The notes below the pieces were generated by a model. The model was not told the origin of the DNA and did not search any database. It saw nothing but the letters and a program-made list of their open reading frames with translations. From Saprospiraceae bacterium (GTDB taxonomy: Bacteria; Bacteroidota; Bacteroidia; Chitinophagales; Saprospiraceae): 64,000 bases of DNA. The position numbers and the translations under genes were made by a program. Numbering within the stretch: position 1 is the stretch's first letter; each line of letters opens with the position of its first letter. This document shows positions 34,426-45,300 of the stretch, piece by piece. Location of the stretch: contig JADKAA010000029.1 of the NCBI GenBank assembly GCA_016715465.1, positions 2,356,001 through 2,420,000 on the forward strand. The letters run 5' to 3'.

Positions 34426-35841
34426 ATGGAACACAAAATAAAACGAGACCTACAACTTATTAACCTGGTTTCAGATTTTGAAACCAAATTTGAACAGGGC
34501 AACATTGACTACGTTGACGAAAAGACCATATACCAGCTCATAGAATATTATGAGAGTGAATTTCAGATTGAAAAGGCCATGGAAGTAGTTGATGTGGCGC
34601 TTGAACAATTTCCTTACCGCTCGGACTTTTATCTCATTAAAGCTAAGTTGTTTTATCTGGACAATAAAATTGATAAGTGCCTGGACCAACTCAATTCCGC
34701 GGAAACTATCTCTCCATATGAAAGAGATATTCTGCTTCTTCGCATCAAAGCACACTGCTCCAGAAAAAATACCAATGAAGCCAAAGCCATTTTAAAAGAA
34801 CTGAAGTCTTTTGCACTTGAAGGAGATATGCTTGACTATTATGTGGCTGAAAGTTATCTTTTCGAAGCGACGAAGGACTACAAGGCTATGTTCAGTAGTT
34901 TAAAAAATGCTCTTAAAATTGATTCAAACAATACAGAAGCGCTGGAGCGATTTTGGGTGGCAGTTGATCTTTCCAGAGAATATGAAAGCAGCATCGCCTT
35001 CCATAAAGAATTAATCGATGACAATCCTTATAACCACCTGGCATGGTATAACCTGGGTTTGTCTTATTCTTTCAATTGGGAATACGACAAAGCCATCGAG
35101 TCACTTGAATATTCTTTCATCATCAATCCAACTTTCGAACAAGGCTACCTTGAGTGCGCAGAAATTTGCATTCAGGAAGGTAAGATAAAAAAGGCTCTCG
35201 AAATCTATATCGATGCCAACAACCGTTTTGGTCCTGAATGTGACCTCATGGTCAACATTGCATCGTGTTACCTGCAGTTGGATAAAATTGCCGAGGCAAA
35301 AATGACATTGCTTAAGGCCCTGCGCATGGAAGCACACAATGAAGAAATCTATTTCTTACTTGGAGAAAGTTATGCAAAGTCAGACAGTTGGTACAGTGCC
35401 ATAAATGCCTACCTCAAAGCCATAGACATTGACGACAGCAGAGAAGAGTTTTTCCTGGCCATTGCCAAGGCCTATGTCCAGGTTGAGGACTATAACAAAG
35501 CCACCATCAATTTTCATAAGGCAACCAAAGTCTGCGTAGAAGACAGTCTGTACTGGAGAGAATATGTTTGTTTTGTACTGCGGCTTGGACTTTACCAGGA
35601 AGCCATCCAGATTTTGGATGAGGCAGATGAGCATACCTTCGGAGCAGACCTGCTTTATTGCAGGGCCATCACTTTATTTTTTATGAAAAGAAAAAAAGAA
35701 GGCCTCGAAATCCTTACCGAAGCCCTGGAAGAGGATTTCAGTATGTACCGCCTCATCTTTCAACTTGCGCCTGAGCTGGAAGTGGACAAAGACATTAACT
35801 CTATGATCAAATATTATCAGGAAGAGTTTGGAGACTATTGA
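34426..35841 (+). CDS. Tetratricopeptide repeat protein, cytoplasmic
   Basis: 471 residues without signal peptide, nearly all helical pairs of 34 residues. TPR consensus residues are clear in AWYNLGLSYSFNWEYDKAIESLEYSFIINP (read as AWYNLGLSY and YDKAIESLEYSF), GYLECAEICIQEGKIKKALEIY, IYFLLGESYAKSDSWYSAINAYLKAI and FLAIAKAYVQVEDYNKATINFHKA. At least ten repeats fit. TPR proteins act as binding scaffolds; no enzymatic domain is attached and the partner is unknown. A terminator follows at 35876. Confidence 0.88.
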   Translation: MEHKIKRDLQLINLVSDFETKFEQGNIDYVDEKTIYQLIEYYESEFQIEKAMEVVDVALEQFPYRSDFYLIKAKLFYLDNKIDKCLDQLNSAETISPYERDILLLRIKAHCSRKNTNEAKAILKELKSFALEGDMLDYYVAESYLFEATKDYKAMFSSLKNALKIDSNNTEALERFWVAVDLSREYESSIAFHKELIDDNPYNHLAWYNLGLSYSFNWEYDKAIESLEYSFIINPTFEQGYLECAEICIQEGKIKKALEIYIDANNRFGPECDLMVNIASCYLQLDKIAEAKMTLLKALRMEAHNEEIYFLLGESYAKSDSWYSAINAYLKAIDIDDSREEFFLAIAKAYVQVEDYNKATINFHKATKVCVEDSLYWREYVCFVLRLGLYQEAIQILDEADEHTFGADLLYCRAITLFFMKRKKEGLEILTEALEEDFSMYRLIFQLAPELEVDKDINSMIKYYQEEFGDY

Positions 35842-35875
35842 TTCACAGCAAAGCATTACTCAATTTTAATAGACG

Positions 35876-35903
35876 GAGGGTGGATTTTTCACCCTCTTTT
35901 TTT
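35876..35903 (+). terminator. Intrinsic terminator after the TPR gene
   Basis: GAGGGTG (35876-35882) pairs with CACCCTC (35890-35896), with wobble extension inside, and is followed by a seven-base T-run. It lies 34 bases after the stop. Confidence 0.8.
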
Positions 35904-36049
35904 GCATGCCTCCTATGAAATTAATATTTGTATTTGTTCATCGTGTAATATTTAATTACATTTTCATTGTCAGTAAATTAAAATATTAATAATTCATAAA
36001 GTACTCTCTTTTATACAATGTAGTATCTTGCATTTCAAAATAAACTACT

Positions 36050-37210
36050 TTGAAGAAATTTGTTTGGATGTTGATGGGTGCGATGGTCCTTGGAGGGCTT
36101 GCTTATTGGGCTAAAATTCAATTTGGCATTAACCCACCGGTAAAAAACCCTTTGGATAACAAAACCACACTTCCACTTGAAAAACTTTCTTTGCCGGAAG
36201 GATTCAGGATTGACATCTTTGCATCGGACATCGAAAATGCCCGGTCCATGTGTTTAAGCCCGGGAAATACGCTTTTTGTGGGCACCAGGAGTTCTGGTAA
36301 AGTTTATGCTTTGAGGGATGAGGATGGTGACTTTTATGCTGAAAAAAAATACATCATCTATTCTGGAGGCAAAATGCCCAACGGTGTAGCTTTTAAAGAC
36401 GGTGACCTATATGTCGCTGAAGTAAGTCGAATCCTCAAATTTGAAGATATTGAGTCCCACCTCGACAATCCTGGAAAACCGCTAATCGTTTACGACAAAT
36501 TTCCTACTGAAGAGCATCACGGCTGGAAATACATTGCATTTGGTCCCGATGGCAAATTGTATGTGCCTGTAGGTGCGCCCTGTAACATTTGTGAATCAAA
36601 GGACAGTATTTATGCTTCAATCACCCGAATGGATGTAGATGGCAACCACCTTGAAATCGTCCAGAGAGGCATCAGAAATACGGTGGGTTTCACATGGCAT
36701 CCCGATAACGGTCAACTTTGGTTTACCGACAATGGCAGAGATATGATGGGAGATGATATCCCAAATTGTGAGTTGAACCATGCACCAAAGGATCATTTGT
36801 TTTTCGGTTTCCCGTATTGTCATCAGGGAGACTTGCTGGATCCTGAATTTGGCAAGGGCAGGGACTGTAAAAATTACACAAAGCCTGTGGCAAAGCTGGG
36901 CCCACATACCGCACCCCTTGGCATCCAGTACTACCGAAATACTGCCTTTCCTGAATCTTTCAACAATAAGTTTTACATCGCCCGCCACGGCTCATGGAAC
37001 CGTACTGAAAAAATTGGCTATGATGTTTTATTAGTAGATGCTGACAAAGATGGTAAAATATCTTCTGTAAATCCATTCATAACGGGATGGCTGAGTGCGG
37101 ATAAATCAGATGTTTGGGGCAGGCCCGTAGACCTTGAGCTATATAGTGACGGTTCTTTGCTCATATCGGATGATTTTGCCAATTGTATATATAGGGTATC
37201 TAAAAAATAG
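36050..37210 (+). CDS. Sorbosone dehydrogenase family / PQQ-type beta-propeller protein, exported
   Basis: 386 residues with a TTG start that gives KKFVWMLMGAMVLGGLAYW as a signal anchor; ATG 36068 is the alternative. The rest is a six-bladed propeller of the glucose/sorbosone dehydrogenase type: LPEGFRIDIFASDIENAR, GKMPNGVAFKDGDLYVAE, EEHHGWKYIAFGPDGKLYVPVG, GIRNTVGFTWHPDNGQLWFTDNGRDMMGDD (key parts RNTVGFTWHP and TDNGRDMMGDD), then YIARHGSWNR. The conserved HGW, RN and TDNGRD residues fit PQQ-binding members, though the substrate is unknown. A TATCTTGC box at 36024-36031 may be its promoter. Confidence 0.87.
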   Translation: MKKFVWMLMGAMVLGGLAYWAKIQFGINPPVKNPLDNKTTLPLEKLSLPEGFRIDIFASDIENARSMCLSPGNTLFVGTRSSGKVYALRDEDGDFYAEKKYIIYSGGKMPNGVAFKDGDLYVAEVSRILKFEDIESHLDNPGKPLIVYDKFPTEEHHGWKYIAFGPDGKLYVPVGAPCNICESKDSIYASITRMDVDGNHLEIVQRGIRNTVGFTWHPDNGQLWFTDNGRDMMGDDIPNCELNHAPKDHLFFGFPYCHQGDLLDPEFGKGRDCKNYTKPVAKLGPHTAPLGIQYYRNTAFPESFNNKFYIARHGSWNRTEKIGYDVLLVDADKDGKISSVNPFITGWLSADKSDVWGRPVDLELYSDGSLLISDDFANCIYRVSKK

Positions 37211-37224
37211 GATACTGCTTTAAT

Positions 37225-38079
37225 TTACATCTTTCTGATCAATCCTTCCTGCGTAACAGAAGCTATGAGATTGCCCTGTGCAGTAAATATTTTGCCTGTA
37301 CAAAATGCCCGGCCATTGGCAGCAGCAGGACTTTCTACTTCGTATAACATCCAACCCCTGATGTCAAAATCGCTATGAAACCACATGGCATGATCCAGGC
37401 TGGCAATCTTCATGGGTGTGGTAAAAAAAGATAGGTTATGGGGCAGCAGAGCGGTAATCAGCAAATTGAAGTCTGAAATATACGCCAACAATTCGGCATG
37501 ATAAGGCCGGTCAGCCGGCAAATCACCATTGATCTTAAACCACAGGTGTTGCTTTGGTGGTCTTATGCCTGGATTAAAAGGGTCATAGTATTCCAGCGGA
37601 TGAAAAATAAATGGCCCTTCTGCCGATAATATACCACGCGCCTGGATGCCAAACTTATCGGCAAAATCCTTAAAAATTTTAGAATAAGGCTGCAGTTGGT
37701 CCGGCGAAACGGCATTGGGCATTGGATATTGATGACGAATACCTTCTTCCCCAAGGTGAAAGGAGGCCGACATGATGAAAATAGTTTTTTCTTTTTGTGA
37801 AGCCACTACGCGCATGACGTCAAAACTCCTGCCTCGTTTTATCTGTTCAACTTCATATAAAATGGGCAGGTCGTTGTTGCCAGGGTGCAAAAAATAACCG
37901 TGAAGGGAATGGATTTTTTTTCCATCAATCTCACACAAAATGGCAGCTCTTGCGGCTTGTGACAATACATGTCCTCCGTAAATATTTGGACTGCCAATGT
38001 TGACATTTCTCCCTTCAAACCGGTTTTCTGAAAGGCGCTTAAGGTCCAGTGCATCCAGCAACTCATAAAATAAATTCAT
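37225..38079 (-). CDS. tesB: Acyl-CoA thioesterase II
   Basis: 284 residues from ATG 38079, which begins NLFYELLDALDLKRL; the frame extends to 38109 but the extra ten residues look spurious. It is a double hot-dog fold of the TesB family: NIYGGHVLSQAARAA, HSLHGYFLHPG, GRSFDVMRVVASQ, then in the second half LDHAMWFHSDFDIRGWML and the C-terminal TAQGNLIASVTQEGLIR. It hydrolyses acyl-CoA to free fatty acid. It converges on the sorbosone gene with a 14-base gap and has no operon partner. Confidence 0.93.
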   Translation of the reverse strand: MNLFYELLDALDLKRLSENRFEGRNVNIGSPNIYGGHVLSQAARAAILCEIDGKKIHSLHGYFLHPGNNDLPILYEVEQIKRGRSFDVMRVVASQKEKTIFIMSASFHLGEEGIRHQYPMPNAVSPDQLQPYSKIFKDFADKFGIQARGILSAEGPFIFHPLEYYDPFNPGIRPPKQHLWFKINGDLPADRPYHAELLAYISDFNLLITALLPHNLSFFTTPMKIASLDHAMWFHSDFDIRGWMLYEVESPAAANGRAFCTGKIFTAQGNLIASVTQEGLIRKM

Positions 38080-38270
38080 GTCCTGGCCGTTGTAATTCAA
38101 AACCAGCACTAAGGTCGCACATATTATTGAAACTTTGACTTTTCAGCTGGTAAAATGTCGTTAAAATCTAAAAGAATATGATCAAAGAATTTAATTAACC
38201 GATGATTTAATTTGTCATTAGGGGTTCGTTTTCTTTTCACATTCACCCCGTTTTGGTAGAATAATTTGAT

Positions 38271-38278
38271 TAAATTTG
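38271..38278 (+). promoter_or_regulatory. -7 box upstream of the phosphohexomutase gene
   Basis: TAAATTTG is a perfect TAnnTTTG and ends 18 bases before ATG 38297. A TTTTG stands at 38251-38255, closer than the usual -33 spacing. Confidence 0.4.
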
Positions 38279-38296
38279 TGGTACAAAAATAGAATT

Positions 38297-39694
38297 ATGT
38301 CTGTAATCAAGTTTGGAACCGATGGATGGAGAGCGATTATCGCTCAGGATTATACCGTTGCCAATGTAGAGCGTATCACTGAGGCCACCGCGAAGTGGAT
38401 GTTAAAGAAAAAAATGACCAAAGTGGTCATAGGATACGATTGCCGCTTTGGTGGAAAAATGTTTGCAGAAATTGCTGCTACCGTATTTGGAAATTTTGGA
38501 CTAAAAGTTTATTTATCTCCTGATTTTGTCTCTACACCCATGGTATCTTTGGGTGTGGTAGAAACAGGCAGCGACCTCGGCGTAGTAATTACTGCATCAC
38601 ATAATCCACCATCCTACAATGGCTTCAAACTCAAATCTTCATTTGGTGGTCCTACCACTCCGTCTGACATTGAAGAGGTAGAATCTCTCATTCCGGAAAC
38701 CAGCCTCCACAATCTACCATCAGTCAAAGAATTGAGAGAACGTGGCCTGATAGACTACCTTGATCTGGAGCAAATGTATTACGAGCATGTCAGGAAAAAT
38801 TTCGACCTTGATCGCATAAAAGCTTCCGGCCTTAAACTGGCTTATGACGGCATGTATGGTGCAGGGCAAAACATTATTCGCAGGCTTTTCCCGGAAGCGT
38901 TGCTGATGCATTGTGATTTCAACCCTTCATTCTTAGGACAGGCTCCTGAACCCATCGAAAAAAATCTCAAAGAACTTTCCGGTGTCATAGCTGCCAATGA
39001 TTACAACCTGGGCCTTGCCAATGATGGGGATGCCGACAGAATTGGTCTGTTTGATGAAGACGGCAATTTTGTAGATTCCCATCACATCCTGTTGTTGTTG
39101 CTATATTACATGTATGAATACAAAAAAATGACCGGTAAGGTAGTCATTACTTTTTCTGTTACAGATAAAATGAAAAAGCTGGCTGAACAATACGGACTTA
39201 CTTGTGAGGTCACTAAAATAGGTTTTAAATACATCGCAGAAATTATGACCCAGGAAGATGTACTGGTGGGGGGAGAAGAATCCGGCGGACTTGCTGTCAA
39301 GGGCCATATCCCCGAAAGGGATGGCGTATGGATGGGCTTATTGATTATGGAGTTTATGGCCGTTACAGGCAAGTCCATTAAGACCCTCATCCAGGAGGTA
39401 TACCAGAAAGTTGGCAGTTTTTCATTTGAGAGAGATGACCACCACATCACCAATGCGCTCAAGAATGCCGCCATGGCAAAATGTGCCAATGGAGAGGTCA
39501 CCCATATCGGTAGCCGTCCGGTTTCCAGAACAGAAACCATAGACGGTTACAAGTTTTATGTGTCCGATGACGAATGGATTATGGTGCGCGCCAGCGGTAC
39601 AGAACCTGTTCTGCGAATCTATGCACAAACACCAAACACTTCGCAAAGCAGGGAGCTGCTCGATCAGGCAGCTATAACTTTACTTGGATCTTAA
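38297..39694 (+). CDS. Phosphoglucomutase/phosphomannomutase family
   Basis: 465 residues from ATG 38297 (an earlier ATG at 38276 adds seven unrelated residues). Interconverts hexose 1- and 6-phosphates. SVIKFGTDGWRA is the N-terminal signature, the phosphoserine lies in VVITASHNPPSYNG (S101), the magnesium loop is NDGDADRIGLF, the sugar loop GGEESGGL and the phosphate loop RASGTEPVLRIY. Sugar specificity cannot be read from sequence. Likely feeds polysaccharide and LPS sugars. The next gene starts 11 bases later. Confidence 0.95.
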   Translation: MSVIKFGTDGWRAIIAQDYTVANVERITEATAKWMLKKKMTKVVIGYDCRFGGKMFAEIAATVFGNFGLKVYLSPDFVSTPMVSLGVVETGSDLGVVITASHNPPSYNGFKLKSSFGGPTTPSDIEEVESLIPETSLHNLPSVKELRERGLIDYLDLEQMYYEHVRKNFDLDRIKASGLKLAYDGMYGAGQNIIRRLFPEALLMHCDFNPSFLGQAPEPIEKNLKELSGVIAANDYNLGLANDGDADRIGLFDEDGNFVDSHHILLLLLYYMYEYKKMTGKVVITFSVTDKMKKLAEQYGLTCEVTKIGFKYIAEIMTQEDVLVGGEESGGLAVKGHIPERDGVWMGLLIMEFMAVTGKSIKTLIQEVYQKVGSFSFERDDHHITNALKNAAMAKCANGEVTHIGSRPVSRTETIDGYKFYVSDDEWIMVRASGTEPVLRIYAQTPNTSQSRELLDQAAITLLGS

Positions 39695-39705
39695 TTGACT
39701 ATAAG

Positions 39706-40362
39706 ATGAAACCGTTTTCGGTATTGTTGTCTTACCTCTTTCATCCCCTATTCATTTCAGCTTATTTTATCTGGCTGATTTACTGGATGAATCCGGTTTT
39801 TATGGACTTTTCCGAAAATAATGGGTCGCAACTTATCATTATTTCTTTGTTGACTTCTACCATCCTTTTCCCGGGTATCGCCATCTTTATGATGAAGGGT
39901 TTAAAACTCATCGACAGCATTCAGATGCGGGATAAAAAAGAAAGGGTGGGACCCCTCATTGTTACCAGCCTGTTTTATATTTGGGTTTTCCTCAATTTTA
40001 AAAGAAATTCACTGGTACCTGAATACATTACTTATTTTATGCTGGGTGCCACCCTTTCCCTTTTTATATGTTTTTTTTTCACGTTGTTTTTTAAAGTGAG
40101 TTTGCATACCGTAGGTTTTGGTTCTTTATTACTTGGGCTGGCCATCATTCGTTTTAAATACGCATTTGATGACGTCATACTTACACTGCCTGGAAAAACA
40201 TTAATTGTTAGTACGGACCTGATATTGCTCTGCATCCTCATCCTGGGAGGTATCGTAGGTACGTCCCGGCTTTTACTGGATGCACACACTCCCAAACAGG
40301 TATATTTGGGATATTTGCTCGGCGCTTCTGCTATGTTGGCAGCATATCCTGCTTATTACTGA
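39706..40362 (+). CDS. PAP2-like membrane protein with incomplete catalytic site
   Basis: 218 residues with about six membrane helices. The C-terminal TSRLLLDAHTPKQVYLGYLLG resembles PAP2 motif 3 (SRxxxxxHxxxDxxxG), which carries the catalytic histidine, but with Q where D is usual. I cannot find motif 1 (KxxxxxxRP) or the PSGH of motif 2, so phosphatase activity is doubtful. Start ATG 39706 gives KPFSVLLSYLFHPLFISAYF. It follows the mutase by 11 bases and ends overlapping the OmpA-family gene tail by seven bases. Confidence 0.7.
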   Translation: MKPFSVLLSYLFHPLFISAYFIWLIYWMNPVFMDFSENNGSQLIIISLLTSTILFPGIAIFMMKGLKLIDSIQMRDKKERVGPLIVTSLFYIWVFLNFKRNSLVPEYITYFMLGATLSLFICFFFTLFFKVSLHTVGFGSLLLGLAIIRFKYAFDDVILTLPGKTLIVSTDLILLCILILGGIVGTSRLLLDAHTPKQVYLGYLLGASAMLAAYPAYY

Positions 40363-42047
40363 TTTTTTATAATCGTAATTTCAACTCTCCTGTTTTGTTG
40401 TCTTTTTTCTTCCGTCGAATTATCGGTGAGTGGCCGGGTATCTCCATATCCTTTGGTAAGGATCAGATCTGATGGAACCCCTTCTGCAACCAATAGCTTT
40501 TTGATGGATCGCGCACGATCCTCAGACAAACTAAACAGATCATTTTTATCTCCCACATTGTCCGTATGGCCATCAATACTAATCACCAGATTAGGGTGCC
40601 TTTGGAGGACTTCCGCCAGTTTTTTAATGTTGACCAATGATTCTTTCAAAACCACCGCCGTTGATCTCTCAAAATATATGTGGTTGAGCACCGTGACTGA
40701 ACCCTCCTTTAAATCGAATGGTAAAATCATTTCTTCTTCAACCACAGACTTCATCTCGGCATACTTCTCTTCTTTTATAGGTCTTAAGGTGAGGTTTAGC
40801 GTAACTTCCTCCACATCCTGCTCAAACAACTCCTGTGGGTCAATGACCCTGATACCCGTCATTAAACCCCTGTTTTCGGCCATAAAGGCTATGGGTTGAT
40901 TTTCTTCAACATATACAGTGTGGCTGCCATCTCTTGACCGGAAATAACCTTTCCATTCCATTTCGTTTTCGGAATAGGGGTTGCCCCATTTGATTTCTGC
41001 AGGAAATTTGCGCCCATCTTCATTAACCGTCCTGATATTTATTTTGATTTTTTTGATTTTTTTAGAACGCAGCAATCTGGCTGAATAAATATCGCTGTTT
41101 CCCGCCCTGTCTGACGTGAAATATATATGGTTATTGTCAGCCAAAACAAACGGATGAGATTCGTTGTGTTCTGAATTGAGAGGCGGTTGCAGCTTTACCG
41201 GCATGGACCATTTTTCATAGGAGTCATCCAGCCTTTCAGCGTAATAAACGTCCAGGCCACCATATCCTCCTGGCCTGTCGGATGCAAAATAGAGCCGGCT
41301 TTGATCTTTTGATAAATAGGGCGTCATTTCATGGAAAGCCGTATTGATGGTTGACAAGTCAATCGGCAAACAATAGTGATTTTCTTCTATTCTTTTAGCC
41401 ATAAAAATATCCTTGTCTCTTGTTTTGGCCCTGGTCATGGCAATAAAAATATAACCCATGTCTGAGGAGACGGTGAGGTTAACCTCCTGTGCCCTTTTGT
41501 CAAAGCCATCAATGACAATGGCATCCGGAAAACTGCTCTCCAGGTGACTGTCTATACGCACCTTTGAAAATCCTTCCCTCATACCCCCGGCTTCTTCAAA
41601 CTGGTTTATGACAATGTACTCGTATCCATTTCCAAAAAGGGCACAAATGCTGTTGGGTAAAGCATTATTGAGTGGATAGCCCGGGTGTGTTACATATACA
41701 ATGGTATCCCCGCTCATACCCGCAACATGCACATCCTGATTGAATGTAGAATGAATGGGATTATTGATCGTTTTACCGGCTATCTGGCTGTAAACTGCTG
41801 CAAGGGTCTCGTAATACCTATCCTCATCCATACTGGTGAAAACGTCCTTTCCGTTCATAATTAGTGTCTTATTAAAAAGCGGACTGCCAGTACGAGTATA
41901 AAATAATTGTTTTTCGTCCTGGCTGAGTATGGGACAGATTTCATTGAAATATTCCGTATTTACCGGGTAAGGCAAAACCCTCAGGCTGTGCTGGGCTTGC
42001 AAATGCCAGACAGCAAACAATAAAAGCCACGGAATTGACTTTTTCAT
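40356..42047 (-). CDS. OmpA family protein with PD40 propeller repeats
   Basis: 563 residues with a signal peptide (WLLLFAVWHLQAQ). A propeller of PD40/WD40-like repeats fills about 30-330 (ICPILSQDEKQLFYTR; MTPYLSKDQSRLYFASDRPGGYGGLDVYYA, cited as YLSKDQSRLYFASDRPGG; HPFVLADNNHIYFTSDRAGNSDIY as HIYFTSDRAGN). A beta-rich linker follows, then a C-terminal OmpA domain with the peptidoglycan-binding NLVISIDGHTDNVGDKNDL and LSEDRARSIKKLL. This architecture is common in Bacteroidota and is related to PorE-type outer-membrane anchors of type IX secretion, but such a role cannot be shown here. Confidence 0.93.
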   Translation of the reverse strand: MKKSIPWLLLFAVWHLQAQHSLRVLPYPVNTEYFNEICPILSQDEKQLFYTRTGSPLFNKTLIMNGKDVFTSMDEDRYYETLAAVYSQIAGKTINNPIHSTFNQDVHVAGMSGDTIVYVTHPGYPLNNALPNSICALFGNGYEYIVINQFEEAGGMREGFSKVRIDSHLESSFPDAIVIDGFDKRAQEVNLTVSSDMGYIFIAMTRAKTRDKDIFMAKRIEENHYCLPIDLSTINTAFHEMTPYLSKDQSRLYFASDRPGGYGGLDVYYAERLDDSYEKWSMPVKLQPPLNSEHNESHPFVLADNNHIYFTSDRAGNSDIYSARLLRSKKIKKIKINIRTVNEDGRKFPAEIKWGNPYSENEMEWKGYFRSRDGSHTVYVEENQPIAFMAENRGLMTGIRVIDPQELFEQDVEEVTLNLTLRPIKEEKYAEMKSVVEEEMILPFDLKEGSVTVLNHIYFERSTAVVLKESLVNIKKLAEVLQRHPNLVISIDGHTDNVGDKNDLFSLSEDRARSIKKLLVAEGVPSDLILTKGYGDTRPLTDNSTEEKRQQNRRVEITIIKNQ

Positions 42048-42075
42048 TAAAGTAAGTGTAATTTAGTAAAAATGG

Positions 42076-42106
42076 CAAAGATAAACAATATATCACTATT
42101 TTTCAA
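42076..42106 (-). promoter_or_regulatory. Full -33/-7 promoter for the OmpA-family gene
   Basis: On the minus strand TTG (42106-42104) is separated by 20 bases from TATCTTTG (42083-42076), both elements matching the Bacteroidota consensus. It faces away from the promoter at 42160. Confidence 0.6.
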
Positions 42107-42159
42107 TAAGCATATATATTTGATAATTAATTATTTATGTCAATTAATTGGGATGACTA

Positions 42160-42190
42160 TTGACAGGACTTACAAAAACAAATACCTTTG
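42160..42190 (+). promoter_or_regulatory. Full -33/-7 promoter for the DUF4175 operon
   Basis: TTG (42160-42162), a 20-base spacer and TACCTTTG (42183-42190) give a consensus Bacteroidota promoter about 140 bases before ATG 42330. The leader, rich in A and T, shows no obvious structure. Confidence 0.6.
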
Positions 42191-42329
42191 GGCCAAAATT
42201 CGGTTAAGCATGTATTAGTATGTTACCCGGGTGTGTTTTTATTTAACATAACTGAAACCGAATTTGATTGTTATACTGGAATTAATTAAACCTGTTATGT
42301 GTTGTAACAGGGTGGAACAGAAAATTTTT

Positions 42330-45300
42330 ATGGGATTAAATCAAAATTACGGCTTGCTGATTGAAAAATTGGATCAATTTATCAGGAAGTTTTATCTCAA
42401 TCAATTAATCAGGGGAGCTTTATATTGTTCAGCAGTAGTATTGTTGCTGTTCCTCTCATTTAATGTGCTGGAATATTATTTATACTTTGGTACAACAGGT
42501 CGCAAGATCCTCTTTTTTGGCTTTATCGCTATGTCTGTTGCCACATTTGGTTACTGGGTATTGTCACCCCTGTTTCATTACTTCAATTTGGGTAAAACCA
42601 TCAGCCACGAAGAAGCCGCAAAAATCATAGGGAACCACTTTAGTGATGTCAAAGATAAATTACTCAACATCCTTAACCTGAAAAAACAGTCAGATTTTGC
42701 CGAAAATAAAGACTTACTTTTTGCCGGCATCGACCAAAAGACTGAAGCCATAAGACTTGTCCCTTTTAAAGCTGCCATCGACTTGCGAAGCAATAAAAAA
42801 TATCTCCGTTACGCCCTGCCACCATTTTTCTTACTTATCTTTTTGCTGTTTGCTGCACCTTCCGTCATCAAAGACAGCACCTATCGTATTGTTAATAATG
42901 GGCAGGAGTTTTCCAAAGCTGCACCATTTAGCTTTAAACTGGATTCAGAATCACTGGAGGTGCCTCAGTTTGAAGATTTTTCACTTCCAATTTTGGTAGA
43001 AGGCAGCGTCCTGCCCAATGAAGTCTTTGTAGAAATCGATGGCTTTCAGTATAAGGCAGAAAAAAAATCAAATTCCGAATTTAGTTTTCTCTTCAGAAAT
43101 GTGCAAAAGGACCAGAATTTCCGGATAGTTTCAGGTTCGGTTTTTGGACAAGCCCATACCCTCAAGGTCTTTGCCAAACCAAATCTTACGGACTTTTCCA
43201 TCTCGCTGATTTACCCACCCTATACCGGTAAAACCAGAGAAACACTAGACAACCTGGGAGACATTATGGTTCCTGAGGGCACATTGGCCGTCTGGTCATT
43301 CAACACGGGAAATACGGATAACCTCGCGATGCGTTTTGACAAAGAAACTCCTGTGCCTGCCGAAAGAAAAAATGAAAACCTGTTTCAATACAGAAAAAAC
43401 CTGCGCAAAGATTACAATTACCAGGTTTTGTTTTCAAACAAAAGGCTGCCGTCACCCGATTCTGTAAATTATGTCATCAGTGTTGTGAAGGACCAATATC
43501 CCTCCATCGCTGCAGAGGAATTTATAGACAGTACCAACAACAATCTTCTGTTTTTTGCGGGCACGGCTTCAGATGATTACGGTATAAACAACCTCACCTT
43601 TCACTACACCCTTACCAGGGAAAAAGGTGGTGTTCAGCCAGAACAAATGTTGAAAATAAATGTGGCATCCGGAAAAGAAGTGTCATTCGACTATGATTTG
43701 GACCTCAAAAAAATTGGGCTGCTACCGGGTGACAATATGACCTATTATTTTCAGGTTTCAGACAACGACGCCATCAACGGCAGCAAGGTAGCAAAAACCG
43801 GAGTGATGAGCTTTAGGAAGCCGACCTTTGAAGAGTTTAAAGAAAAAGAGAATGAGAACGAAGAACAGATCAAAGACAATCTGCTCCAGTCCCTGAAAGA
43901 CCTTGAAAAAATGCAGGAAAATTTCCGAAAGATGAAAGAAAAGCTTTTACAGGAAAAACAACTTGACTGGCAAAGCAAAAAGGAAATGGAAAAACTCATA
44001 GAGGAACAGAAGGAAATTCAAAAAAGGCTCGAAGAAAGCAAGAAAAAGCTGGATGAAAACCTTAAAAATCAGGAAGAGTTTCAAAAGCCTGATGAAGAAG
44101 TGCTTGAAAAGCAGAAACGAATGGAAGAGCTTATGAAAGAAGCCATCAATCCAGAGCAGCAAGAACTAATGGATAAAATTCAGGAGCTGATTCAGGAGCT
44201 GGAGAAAGAAGACGCCATGCAGATGATGAATCAGTTTGAAATGAACAACGAAAACACCAGCAAGGATATGAAGAGGCTGCTTGAACTATATAAGCAGTTG
44301 GAAATGGAGAAAGAAGTTAAAGAGCAAATCTCAGAACTCGAAAAGCTGGCTGAAAAACAGGAAGAGCTGGCCAAAAAAACCGAGGCAGAAAAAGATCCTA
44401 AGGAAGAATTAAAAAAAGACCAGGAGGCCCTCAATAAAAAGATGGACGAACTGGAGAAAAAGATGGACGAACTGGAGAAAAAAAATAAAGAACTTTCCCC
44501 CCCGAAGGATCTGGGCGACGACAACAAGGAAAAGATGGATGATATCCAGAAAGACATGGAAGACAGCAAGAAAGAGATGGACAGCAAATCCGGTGATTCA
44601 AAGAAAGCATCCAAAAAACAAAAGGACGCTTCGAAGAAAATGAAAAAAATGGCAGAGGATTTGCAGGCAAGTATGGACGGAGGGGAAATGGAACAAAATT
44701 CAGAGGACATAAAAACCATAAGACAGTTGCTGGAAAACCTGGTTACGGTATCTTATGACCAGGAAAGTCTTTCCAAAGATGTGTCCAACACCCCAACAAC
44801 AACACCGCGATACGTGGATTTGGTAAAACAACAATTTAAAATCAAAGGTGATTTTTCTGTCATTGAAGACAGTCTCACTGCGCTTAGTATGCGGGTAGAC
44901 AAGATCGAAAGTTTTGTGACGGAAAAGGTAACAGAGATCAAATACAACATTGGCCACAGCATTGAGCAAATGGAGGAACGCCAATCCAACAGAGCCATAG
45001 ACAATCAGCGAAGGACAATGACTAACCTTAATGACCTGGCACTTATGCTAAGTGAATCCATGAAAAACATGCAGCAGCAGATGAGCGGCTCTATGCCTGG
45101 CAGCCAGATGTGCGATAAACCGGGAGGAAAAGGGGGTGGAAAATCCGGCAAAATGCCAATGGACAAAATAACCGAAGGACAACAGGGGCTCAATGAAGAC
45201 CTCAAGAAGATGGGTGATAAAATGAAAAACGGCAAAGAGGGTACCGCAAAGGATTTCGCTGAAGCTGCTGCCCGTCAGGCTGCGCTCAGAAAAGCACTCC

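Noticed and set aside
44231..44719. Long minus-strand frame opposite the DUF4175 coiled coil
   Set aside because: Serine/phenylalanine-rich shadow of GAA/AAG-rich codons on the other strand.
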